NCBI GenBank assembly: GCA_041642315.1
Contig: JBEPWQ010000134.1
Span: forward strand, 1 to 9,615
DNA length: 9,615 nt
Reading direction: 5' to 3'
Source of the DNA: JAABSQ01 sp041642315
Lineage (GTDB): Bacteria > Desulfobacterota > Desulfobacteria > Desulfobacterales > Desulfococcaceae
Part shown: positions 1 to 5,777 of the stretch, one piece after another
How positions within the stretch are numbered: position 1 is the first letter of the stretch
How the letters are laid out: each line of letters begins with the position of its first letter
Notes under the pieces: generated by a model
What the model saw: only the letters and a program-made list of their open reading frames with translations
What the model was told of the DNA's origin: nothing
Database searches by the model: none
Position numbers and translations under genes: made by a program

Positions 1-1
1 A

Positions 2-676
2 GAAACCGATTTTACGGCTCTCTTCAAAGACGAACCGGCGGAAGCACCGCTTCCTCCTCGCCGGCCCACAAAAAAAGCCCCGACGAAACGATTTTTCCCG
101 GAGGATGAAAAAAACCCCGAAGGGGTCCGGAAAGTCAACAAACACGGAATCCCGATATTCGAAGAGGACACGAATTTTCGGAAATATTTTAAGGATGGAC
201 CCGGCCGGGCGGACCGTCCTTCCCCGGGTCCGAAAAGAAGGCGGGACGAACATACCGATAAGGACAACAATTTCGCGGAACTCCTGGAAAAATCCCTCTC
301 CGGAAAACCACGGGAGCACCTGATTCAGGAAAAGACCGGCGGGATCACCCCGGAACGTCCCCTGACCCGAAAGGAACAGATCGCCGCCTATCCCCCGCCC
401 CAGGGGGAGATCGACCTTCACGGCTGCACAGCGGCGGAAGCCACCGATAGAACCGAGGCGTTTATCCGGGAATCCCGGCGCCGGGGAAAACGGACGGTGA
501 TGATCATCGTGGGAAAGGGCCTTCATTCGGAAGGACGCCCGGTCCTGCCCGATGCGGTAGAGACCAAACTGGCCGAACTGAGGCAGAAAAACTGGGTGCT
601 GACCTCCGAATGGGAGCGGGGCCGCAAACGGAAAAGCGGGGCGGTGATCGTTTACCTGAAAACCCCTTACCGCTGA
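2..676 (+). CDS. Smr-domain protein, 5'-truncated by the window edge
   Basis: The reading frame is open from base 2 to the TGA at 674-676 and gives 224 visible residues; the start codon lies upstream of the window. The C-terminal ~90 residues form an Smr (small MutS-related) domain. It opens with the hallmark DLHG motif at about visible residue 138 (bases 413-424), followed by the VGKGLHSEGRPVL segment that corresponds to the family's second motif, HGKG or GxG, and ends in a GAVIVYL strand. The N-terminal ~130 residues are charged and Pro/Lys/Arg rich with little predicted fold, as in many stand-alone proteobacterial Smr proteins. Smr domains are known as nucleic-acid-binding modules, several with nicking endonuclease activity, linked to recombination control or to cleavage of mRNA on stalled ribosomes. 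Which role applies here cannot be told. It precedes a separate phosphate-responsive promoter, so it is probably not functionally part of the pst operon. Confidence 0.9.
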   Translation, partial: ETDFTALFKDEPAEAPLPPRRPTKKAPTKRFFPEDEKNPEGVRKVNKHGIPIFEEDTNFRKYFKDGPGRADRPSPGPKRRRDEHTDKDNNFAELLEKSLSGKPREHLIQEKTGGITPERPLTRKEQIAAYPPPQGEIDLHGCTAAEATDRTEAFIRESRRRGKRTVMIIVGKGLHSEGRPVLPDAVETKLAELRQKNWVLTSEWERGRKRKSGAVIVYLKTPYR

Positions 677-699
677 TGCGTCCGGATGATGCGTCCGGA
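674..699 (+). repeat. Perfect 13-bp tandem duplication at the Smr gene stop codon
   Basis: Two identical adjacent copies of TGATGCGTCCGGA occupy 674-686 and 687-699; the first T-G-A is the Smr stop codon. The repeat also allows a 7-bp hairpin, with GTCCGGA (680-686) pairing to TCCGGAC (694-700) around a 7-nt loop. No T-run follows, so this is at most a weak or Rho-assisted terminator. It may simply be a slippage duplication. Confidence 0.6.
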
Positions 700-767
700 C
701 CGTCAAGCAACAATTTAAAATCAGTGATTTTACCACCCGAGCCTCCCTTTTCAACTTTTTATCGACT

Positions 768-800
768 TCTAACAAACTTTTAACACAATCCTAACATTGG
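768..800 (+). promoter_or_regulatory. Putative Pho box (three 11-bp direct repeats) upstream of pstS
   Basis: Three consecutive 11-bp units start at 768, 779 and 790, each carrying TAACA at the same place (770-774, 781-785, 792-796). Direct repeats with 11-bp periodicity are the known architecture of PhoB/PhoP binding sites, and a TTAACA-like core resembles Pho boxes outside the enterics. The site lies 75 bp upstream of the chosen pstS start. In PhoB-activated promoters the box replaces the -35 element. A weak -10 candidate, TAGTGT at 806-811, follows at a suitable distance but matches the consensus poorly. The rest of the 677-875 intergenic region shows only an A/T-rich stretch before the box. 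No phoB or phoR gene is in the window, so the regulator is inferred. Confidence 0.7.
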
Positions 801-864
801 GCGGTTAGTGTATCGGCCACAGTGATCGAGTTGATCGGAATCTGTTTTTACTTAACCCCAAATC

Positions 865-870
865 AGGAGG
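865..870 (+). promoter_or_regulatory. Ribosome binding site deciding the pstS start
   Basis: A perfect AGGAGG lies 5 nt before the ATG at 876. An in-frame ATG at 822 would add 18 residues in front of the signal peptide and has no comparable ribosome binding site, so 876 is chosen. Confidence 0.9.
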
Positions 871-875
871 AAATC

Positions 876-1697
876 ATGTTCAGAAAAAACCCCTTGTTGG
901 CAGCGGCAATTGCATTGATGATGGTCTTCGGCGCCGGTTCGGCTTTCGCCGAAAACATCGTCATAAAAGGCTCCACCACCGTTCTGCCCATCGCCCAGGA
1001 AGTGGCCGAGGCCTACATGAAGGCCTATCCGGACGTCAAGATCACCATCTCCGGCGGCGGCTCCGGAAACGGCATCAAGGCGATCATCGACGGCACCACC
1101 GACCTCGCCAATGCATCCCGGTTCATCAAGGGCAAAGAGGTGGAACTGGCCGTGGAAAAAGGCGCCTACCCGGTCCCTTTTGCGGTGGCCTATGACAGCA
1201 TCGTGCCGGTGGTTAATCCCAGCAACCCCATCGAAGACATCAGCCTGGAAGACCTCAAAAAAATCTACATGGGCAAAACTACCAACTGGAAAGAACTCGG
1301 CGGACCGGATATGAAAATCGTTGTGATTTCCCGGGACACCTCTTCGGGAACCTACGAGGTCTGGTCAGAGAAGGTCCTGGAAAAAGAACGGGTCTATCCG
1401 GGTGCATTGCTTCAGGCCTCCAACGGCGCGGTCGCCACCTCGGTCGCCAAAAACAAGAACGCGGTCGGGTATGTCGGCATCGGATATTTGAACGACGAGA
1501 TCAAGGCCCTTACGGTGGGCGGCATCGAAGGCAACAAAGACACCACCCTGAGCGGCAAATTCCCCATCAGCCGGGCCCTGTTCATGTTCACCTCGGGCTG
1601 GCCCACGGGCGAAACGATGAATTTCATCAACTACACGATGCATCCGGAAAAAGGCCAGAAGTATGTAGAAAAGGTCGGGTTCGTACCGCTCTGGTAA
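876..1697 (+). CDS. pstS: Phosphate ABC transporter, periplasmic phosphate-binding protein PstS
   Basis: This 273-residue protein binds inorganic phosphate in the periplasm and delivers it to the PstC-PstA channel. It starts with a clear Sec signal peptide: a basic N-terminus (residues 1-5), a hydrophobic core (7-20) and a signal peptidase I site after AFA (residues 23-25). There is no lipobox cysteine, so it should be soluble and periplasmic. Mature residues carry the phosphate-binding loops typical of PstS: GSTTV (32-36), SGGGSGNG (59-66) and SRDTSSGTY (152-160). The length fits the short (~270 aa) PstS subfamily rather than the ~345-aa E. coli form. It is the first gene of the operon, directly behind the Pho box. 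A 105-bp gap with a strong hairpin separates it from pstC, consistent with the binding protein being made in excess over the membrane subunits. Confidence 0.96.
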   Translation: MFRKNPLLAAAIALMMVFGAGSAFAENIVIKGSTTVLPIAQEVAEAYMKAYPDVKITISGGGSGNGIKAIIDGTTDLANASRFIKGKEVELAVEKGAYPVPFAVAYDSIVPVVNPSNPIEDISLEDLKKIYMGKTTNWKELGGPDMKIVVISRDTSSGTYEVWSEKVLEKERVYPGALLQASNGAVATSVAKNKNAVGYVGIGYLNDEIKALTVGGIEGNKDTTLSGKFPISRALFMFTSGWPTGETMNFINYTMHPEKGQKYVEKVGFVPLW

Positions 1698-1709
1698 GAT
1701 CCGGGCTTG

Positions 1710-1724
1710 CGGGTGATTCACCCG
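1710..1724 (+). other. Small stem-loop after the pstS stop codon
   Basis: CGGGTG (1710-1715) and CACCCG (1719-1724) form a perfect 6-bp inverted repeat around a 3-nt ATT loop, 12 bases after the pstS stop. No run of T follows. It precedes the much stronger hairpin at 1746-1776, and the two together could protect the pstS mRNA 3' end. Confidence 0.5.
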
Positions 1725-1745
1725 ACAGTGATTCTTATATAAACG

Positions 1746-1776
1746 GCGCAGGGGCGGTGTATCACCGCCCCTGCGC
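1746..1776 (+). promoter_or_regulatory. Strong 14-bp hairpin between pstS and pstC (mRNA stabiliser or partial terminator)
   Basis: GCGCAGGGGCGGTG (1746-1759) and its exact complement (1763-1776) enclose a 3-nt TAT loop. The stem is 14 bp, perfect and GC-rich. It ends 26 nt before the pstC ATG, and no T-tract follows, so a classical intrinsic terminator is unlikely. In transport operons such intercistronic hairpins are known to protect the upstream binding-protein message from 3' decay or to reduce read-through. Either role fits pstS being needed in excess. The structure is seen directly; the role is inferred. Confidence 0.75.
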
Positions 1777-1802
1777 GCGCTTGAGGAGAATACATCACCA
1801 TC

Positions 1803-2696
1803 ATGGCGAACAAACGAAATACCACCGAAAAGACGATGCGGGCCTTTTTCTTCAGTGTGGCGACCGCCTCCATCGCCATCCTTTTCATGATCATGCTGTT
1901 TTTGTTCATGGAAGGAATTCCTATCTTCAAAGAGGTTTCCGTCTCCGACTTTATTTTCGGCAAATACTGGTATCCCACCTCGGACCCGGCCGATTTCGGT
2001 ATCTTCCCCCTGATTCTCGCGTCGCTGGCGGTGACGGCGCTCTCTTCGGCCATCGCCATTCCCCTGGGCGTTATGACCGCGGTTTATCTGGCCGAACTGG
2101 CCTCCAGGCGGGTGGCGGAAATCGTCAAACCGCTGGTAGAACTTCTGGCCGCCCTGCCCTCCGTGGTCATCGGTTTTTTCGGAATGGTCATCGTGGCGCC
2201 GTTCCTTCAGGAGGTTTTCAATCTTCCCACCGGGCTCAACATGTTCAACGCGGCCCTGATGCTGGCCTTCATGTCCATCCCCACCATCACCAGCATCTCG
2301 GAAGACGCCATCTACAGCGTGCCCACCGCCCTCAAGGAAGGCTCCATGGCCCTGGGCGCCACCCACTGGGAGACCCTTCTGCGGGTGATTCTGCCGGCAT
2401 CCATATCCGGCATCGCCACCGGCGTGATCCTGGGAATGTCCCGGGCCATCGGCGAAACCATGGTGGTCTTGATGGTGGCGGGCGGCGCGACCATGATCCC
2501 CGGCTCCATTTTCGACCCGGTTCGGCCCATGCCGGCCAGCATCGCCGCCGAGATGGCCGAGGCCCCCTTCCGCGGGGACCATTATTATGCCCTGTTCGCC
2601 ACCGGCATCGTCCTGTTTTTGTTTACACTGCTGTTCAATATCATCGCCGATCAGATCGCCCACCGGTATAGACAAGTCGGCGAAGCATCGTTATAA
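1803..2696 (+). CDS. pstC: Phosphate ABC transporter permease PstC
   Basis: This 297-residue inner-membrane permease forms, with PstA, the channel through which phosphate passes. It has an N-terminal membrane helix (about 14-36) and a periplasmic stretch (about 38-65). The binding-protein-dependent transport permease domain follows, with further hydrophobic helices near 66-97, 112-134, 148-165, 203-226 and 262-284. The cytoplasmic EAA loop that docks on the ATPase is visible at 178-198, running KEGSMALGATHW to ILP. The segment ALPSVVIGFFG (117-127) is typical of PstC/PstA. The ATG at 1803 is the only reasonable start: an in-frame TGA lies at 1782-1784 and no other start codon intervenes. The GAGGAG at 1783-1788 sits an unusually long 14 nt upstream, so translation initiation may be modest. 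pstA follows after 17 bp. Confidence 0.95.
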   Translation: MANKRNTTEKTMRAFFFSVATASIAILFMIMLFLFMEGIPIFKEVSVSDFIFGKYWYPTSDPADFGIFPLILASLAVTALSSAIAIPLGVMTAVYLAELASRRVAEIVKPLVELLAALPSVVIGFFGMVIVAPFLQEVFNLPTGLNMFNAALMLAFMSIPTITSISEDAIYSVPTALKEGSMALGATHWETLLRVILPASISGIATGVILGMSRAIGETMVVLMVAGGATMIPGSIFDPVRPMPASIAAEMAEAPFRGDHYYALFATGIVLFLFTLLFNIIADQIAHRYRQVGEASL

Positions 2697-2713
2697 AGGA
2701 GGGGGAAGGGCAT

Positions 2714-3673
2714 ATGGACATCACCAACGAAGAATATGTGGAAGGACCCGTGGAAAAAACAACCACCGGAAAAGCCGTGAGAGAAAAATCCGAGATTCAA
2801 AAGGCGGTGGATGCCAAACACGCCGGCCGCAAACTGACGGAAGCCGTTCTGTTCACCCTCTTTCGCATCGCGGCCGCCATCTGCGGACTGGCCTTGCTGA
2901 TCATCGTCTTTTTCATGATCAAAAACGGATGGAGCGCCATCACCTGGGAGTTTCTGACCGAGGTCCCCCGGGACTCCATGACCAAGGGCGGGATCCTCCC
3001 CTGCATTGTAGGGACCATCGCCCTCAGTTTCGGGGCGATTCTGATCGCGCTTCCCATCGGGGTGGCATCCGCCATCTATCTCAATGAATACGCCAAACCG
3101 GGGCGGATCCTGCGGATCATCCGTTTGAGCATCAACAACCTGGCGGGGGTCCCTTCGGTGGTTTTCGGGCTGTTCGGCCTGGCCTTCTTCGTCATCTATC
3201 TGGATATGGGGGTGAGCCTGGCCGCCGGCGCGCTGACCCTGGGCGCCCTCAGCCTTCCGGTGATCATCGGCGCCACCGAAGAGGCCCTGAAGTCGGTGCC
3301 CGACACCTACCGGGAGGCGTCCCTCGGGCTGGGCGCCACCAAATGGCAGACCATTTACCGGGTGGTGCTGCCGGCGGCCCTGCCGGGGGTTCTCACCGGA
3401 TCGATCTTGGGCATCAGCCGGGCCGCGGGAGAAACCGCCCCCATCATGTTCACGGCCGCGGTTTTTTACAGCCCGGATCTGCCCTCCTCGGTGTTTGATG
3501 AAATCATGGCCCTGCCGTATCATATTTACGTACTGGCCACCGCCGGCACATACATCGACCAAACCCGCCCCCTTCAATACGGAACCGCTCTGGTCCTGAT
3601 CACGCTGGTGCTGGGAATGAACCTGATCGCCATCATCTGGCGGGGTCGGCTTCGAAGAAAATTAAACAAGTAA
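2714..3673 (+). CDS. pstA: Phosphate ABC transporter permease PstA
   Basis: This 319-residue permease is the partner of PstC in the inner membrane. The first ~40 residues are hydrophilic and charged, an N-terminal extension compared with short PstA proteins. They are followed by a helix at about 45-69 and the permease domain, with helices near 95-123, 142-163, 167-187, 225-250 and 288-308. The ABC-docking EAA loop is at 201-220 (EASLGLGATKW to VLP). The motif LAGVPSVVFGLFG (143-155) parallels the PstC motif, reflecting the known homology of the two permeases. A purine-rich AAGGAGGGGG begins at 2696, giving a strong ribosome binding site. pstB starts 24 bp downstream. An assignment as PstA rather than a second PstC rests on gene order and on the shorter periplasmic loop. 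Confidence 0.95.
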   Translation: MDITNEEYVEGPVEKTTTGKAVREKSEIQKAVDAKHAGRKLTEAVLFTLFRIAAAICGLALLIIVFFMIKNGWSAITWEFLTEVPRDSMTKGGILPCIVGTIALSFGAILIALPIGVASAIYLNEYAKPGRILRIIRLSINNLAGVPSVVFGLFGLAFFVIYLDMGVSLAAGALTLGALSLPVIIGATEEALKSVPDTYREASLGLGATKWQTIYRVVLPAALPGVLTGSILGISRAAGETAPIMFTAAVFYSPDLPSSVFDEIMALPYHIYVLATAGTYIDQTRPLQYGTALVLITLVLGMNLIAIIWRGRLRRKLNK

Positions 3674-3697
3674 ACCCTACATAAGGATTCGCATAGT

Positions 3698-4459
3698 ATG
3701 GCTGAAACAGTCAAAATGAGATCGCGGAATCTGAATTTCTATTACGGCGATTTCCAGGCCCTTCATGATGTCTCCCTCGATTTCCAGGAATGCCAGGTGA
3801 CCGCGCTCATCGGCCCTTCCGGATGCGGCAAAAGCACCTATCTGCGCTGCCTGAACCGAATGAACGACCTCATCCCCATCAGCCGGGTCGAAGGGGAGCT
3901 GCTGCTGGACGGCGAGGACATCAACGACCCTTCTCTGGATGTGGTCATGCTTCGGCGCCGGGTGGGAATGGTCTTTCAAAAACCCAACCCCTTCCCCAAA
4001 AGCGTTTTTGAAAATGTGGCCTACGGACTTCGGGTCAACGGAATCAAAGACAAGGCCTTCATCGAAAACCGGGTGGAAGAAAGCCTCAGGAAAGCCGCGC
4101 TGTGGGAAGAGGCCAAAGACCGCCTCAATGATTCGGCCCTGGGGCTCTCGGGCGGCCAGCAGCAGCGACTCTGCATCGCCCGGGCCCTGGCCGTGGAACC
4201 GGAAATTCTTCTCATGGATGAACCGGCGTCCGCCCTGGACCCCATCGCCACCCAAAAGATCGAGGAACTGATCCATGAGTTGAAGAAAAACTACACCATC
4301 ATTATCGTTACCCACAGCATGCAGCAGGCGGCCCGGGTTTCGGATATGACCGCCTTCTTTTATATCGGCAAACTGATCGAGTTCAACGACACCGACACGA
4401 TCTTCACCCGGCCCAAGCTTAAACAGACCGAAGACTACATCACCGGACGATTCGGTTAA
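3698..4459 (+). CDS. pstB: Phosphate ABC transporter ATP-binding protein PstB
   Basis: This 253-residue ATPase powers phosphate import on the cytoplasmic face of PstCA. All ABC motifs are intact: Walker A GPSGCGKST (39-47), the Q-loop glutamine at 94, signature LSGGQ (150-154), Walker B ILLMDEP with catalytic Glu175, the D-loop SALD (178-181) and the switch His206. PstB-specific features include LRCLNRMNDLIP after Walker A, FQKPNPFP around the Q-loop and the C-terminal TEDYITGRFG. Length is typical of the family. AAGGA at 3683-3687 is the ribosome binding site, 10 nt before the ATG. It lies between pstA (24 bp) and phoU (21 bp), the standard order. PstB is also a known part of phosphate signalling through PhoU, which matters here because two PhoU-domain proteins are encoded downstream. 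Confidence 0.97.
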   Translation: MAETVKMRSRNLNFYYGDFQALHDVSLDFQECQVTALIGPSGCGKSTYLRCLNRMNDLIPISRVEGELLLDGEDINDPSLDVVMLRRRVGMVFQKPNPFPKSVFENVAYGLRVNGIKDKAFIENRVEESLRKAALWEEAKDRLNDSALGLSGGQQQRLCIARALAVEPEILLMDEPASALDPIATQKIEELIHELKKNYTIIIVTHSMQQAARVSDMTAFFYIGKLIEFNDTDTIFTRPKLKQTEDYITGRFG

Positions 4460-4480
4460 ACCGACAGAGGAATACAAAAG

Positions 4481-5140
4481 ATGGCACTTCACTTGCAAAG
4501 AGAACTGGATAAACTGAAAAACCGGGTGCTCGGCCTGGGTGCTCAGGTGGAGGATCGGGTGCGGCTGGCGGCCAAGGCTATCAAGTCGCGGGAGATTTTC
4601 GACGCCGACCGGATCATCAAATCGGATTATGAAATCGACGAGGAGGAAGTCGAAATCGAGGAGGAATGCCTCAAAATCCTGGCCCTGCATCAGCCGGTGG
4701 CGGTGGACCTTCGGTTTCTGATCGCCACCATCAAGATCAACAGCGACCTGGAGCGGATCGCCGATGAGACGGTCAATATCGCCAACCGGGTGAAAAGTAT
4801 GATCGGGAATCAAACCAGAAACGGCATCCTCTACGATTATTCCAATATGATTCAGAAGGTCCAGGAGATGCTCAAAAAAAGCCTGGACGCCCTGGTCAAT
4901 CTGGATGTGGACGTGGCCTTCAAGGTCTGTCTTCTGGACGACGAGGTGGACCGGATCCACAGCGATATGTATCAGCAGGTCAAACAGGATATCGTCGGCA
5001 GCCCCGAAGATGTGGGATATCTGGTCAACATGTTTCTGATTTCCCGCCACCTGGAAAGAATCGGGGATCACGCCACCAATGTGGCCGAGGAAGTCATCTA
5101 TCTGATCGAAGGCGAAATCATTCGCCACGGCAATTTTTAA
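4481..5140 (+). CDS. phoU: Phosphate signalling regulator PhoU
   Basis: This 219-residue cytoplasmic protein is made of two PhoU three-helix repeats. The first repeat shows a glutamate-rich D/E cluster (about 49-63), then ALHQPVAVDLR (68-78) and DLERIADETVNIA (89-101). The second shows DDEVDRIHSD followed by HLERIGDHATNVAEE. These acidic ExxxD-type motifs are known to coordinate metal clusters in PhoU structures. PhoU is known to restrain the Pho response when phosphate is plentiful, by coupling PstB to the PhoR sensor kinase. Length matches the usual ~215-240 aa. A ribosome binding site (AGAGGAA, 4466-4472) precedes the ATG. It is the last canonical gene of the pst operon; the next gene follows after 63 bp on the same strand. 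Confidence 0.95.
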   Translation: MALHLQRELDKLKNRVLGLGAQVEDRVRLAAKAIKSREIFDADRIIKSDYEIDEEEVEIEEECLKILALHQPVAVDLRFLIATIKINSDLERIADETVNIANRVKSMIGNQTRNGILYDYSNMIQKVQEMLKKSLDALVNLDVDVAFKVCLLDDEVDRIHSDMYQQVKQDIVGSPEDVGYLVNMFLISRHLERIGDHATNVAEEVIYLIEGEIIRHGNF

Positions 5141-5160
5141 TTATCCTACATTATTTTTCA

Positions 5161-5186
5161 GGACCGGCCTGAATTCGGGACGGTCC
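5161..5186 (+). other. Stem-loop in the phoU-XXXCH spacer
   Basis: GGACCG (5161-5166) pairs with CGGTCC (5181-5186). After one G-A mismatch the stem continues for four more pairs (one a G-T wobble) to an AATT loop. It sits just upstream of the GGAGG ribosome binding site at 5193-5197. T-rich sequence lies before rather than after it, so it is not an intrinsic terminator on the + strand. It could modulate processing or translation at the junction between the pst operon and the accessory genes. Confidence 0.5.
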
Positions 5187-5192
5187 GACAGC

Positions 5193-5197
5193 GGAGG
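5193..5197 (+). promoter_or_regulatory. Ribosome binding site supporting a GTG start
   Basis: GGAGG lies 6 nt before the GTG at 5204. No ATG is as well placed in this frame: the first in-frame ATG comes 11 codons later (residue 12), inside the conserved N-terminal region. GTG is therefore the likely start. Confidence 0.8.
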
Positions 5198-5203
5198 TGG
5201 TCA

Positions 5204-5752
5204 GTGGGCAGCGGAGAAAAATTCGTACTCAAGGCAATGACGCAGGAGGAAACGGCCCGGCTGTTCCGGGAACTGGCGGACCGAATGGAAGGAAATTCAC
5301 CCGCATCCGAACCGTGGTCCCTTCCGGAACTGGGCGAATTCAAAAAGATGAAGATCGCCGTGAAACGGGATATGGATAATCTGTCCGTCAAAATCAAGCT
5401 CAAGCCGCCCAAAGAGAGCGGATCGGATGAAGGCACTCCTCCGGATGACCCTGAAAACCCCAAATTCCCCAAGTACAAGGATCTCAAGAAACGAATGAAG
5501 GCCCAGTTCAAAATAATACTGGAAAGCCTCGAAACCGGGGCCCTGCCTCCGGAAACCGTCGTGACCGCGTTTTTGGCCGATTCCAAACTGATGATCAAAT
5601 ACCCGAAATACGGGGCCGAGTTTTACGGCGACTATGATCAGGCCTGCACCCGGTTTCGCGAAGCCTACGAGGGCCATGATCCGGCAGTCTGCAAGGCCGC
5701 CGCTCAGGAGTTGGACCGGCTCAAAACAGATTGCCACAAAAAATACAAATAA
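5204..5752 (+). CDS. GAK-system XXXCH-type protein with amphi-Trp-like N-terminus
   Basis: This is a 182-residue soluble protein of unknown function. The last ~45 residues, with a Tyr-rich segment around 136-146 and the terminal KTDCHKKYK (C177, H178), match my memory of the 'XXXCH' domain described in GAK-system clusters. The first ~68 residues, with MTQEETARLFRELADRMEG (12-30) followed by beta-strand-like IAVKRDM and NLSVKIKLKP, resemble the amphi-Trp family: an E-x-A helix with LReLAd, then strands. They lack the tryptophan that normally ends that motif. A low-complexity acidic/proline linker (about 69-88) joins the halves. There is no signal peptide or membrane helix, so it is probably cytoplasmic. 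It uses a GTG start and lies 63 bp after phoU. The family name is recalled, not searched; the resemblance of the N-terminus to the 87-aa protein encoded at 6960 is my own reading. Confidence 0.75.
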   Translation: MGSGEKFVLKAMTQEETARLFRELADRMEGNSPASEPWSLPELGEFKKMKIAVKRDMDNLSVKIKLKPPKESGSDEGTPPDDPENPKFPKYKDLKKRMKAQFKIILESLETGALPPETVVTAFLADSKLMIKYPKYGAEFYGDYDQACTRFREAYEGHDPAVCKAAAQELDRLKTDCHKKYK

Positions 5753-5767
5753 GCGGCCTTTGGTTTC

Positions 5768-5772
5768 GGGAG
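5768..5772 (+). promoter_or_regulatory. Ribosome binding site deciding the start of the PHP-like gene
   Basis: GGGAG lies 5 nt before the ATG at 5778 and 8 nt before a second in-frame ATG at 5781. A longer in-frame start at 5634 would overlap the preceding gene by 119 bases and add 48 residues of basic, unconserved-looking sequence, so it is not preferred. Confidence 0.7.
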
Positions 5773-5777
5773 CACGA

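Noticed and set aside
822..875. Upstream ATG that would extend PstS by 18 residues
   Set aside because: It lacks a good ribosome binding site and would put unrelated residues before a textbook signal peptide; AGGAGG points to 876.
1746..1776. Hairpin as a classical intrinsic terminator ending the pstS transcript
   Set aside because: No T-run follows the stem, and pstC-pstA-pstB-phoU continue on the same strand without a visible new promoter.
5732..5737. CH motif at the XXXCH protein C-terminus as a haem-binding cytochrome site
   Set aside because: There is only one cysteine before the histidine (no CxxCH) and no signal peptide for export, so c-type haem attachment is not supported.
5634..5777. 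Longer start for the PHP-like gene, overlapping the XXXCH gene
   Set aside because: It would overlap 119 bases of a confident gene, the added residues look like out-of-frame translation, and a ribosome binding site supports 5778.
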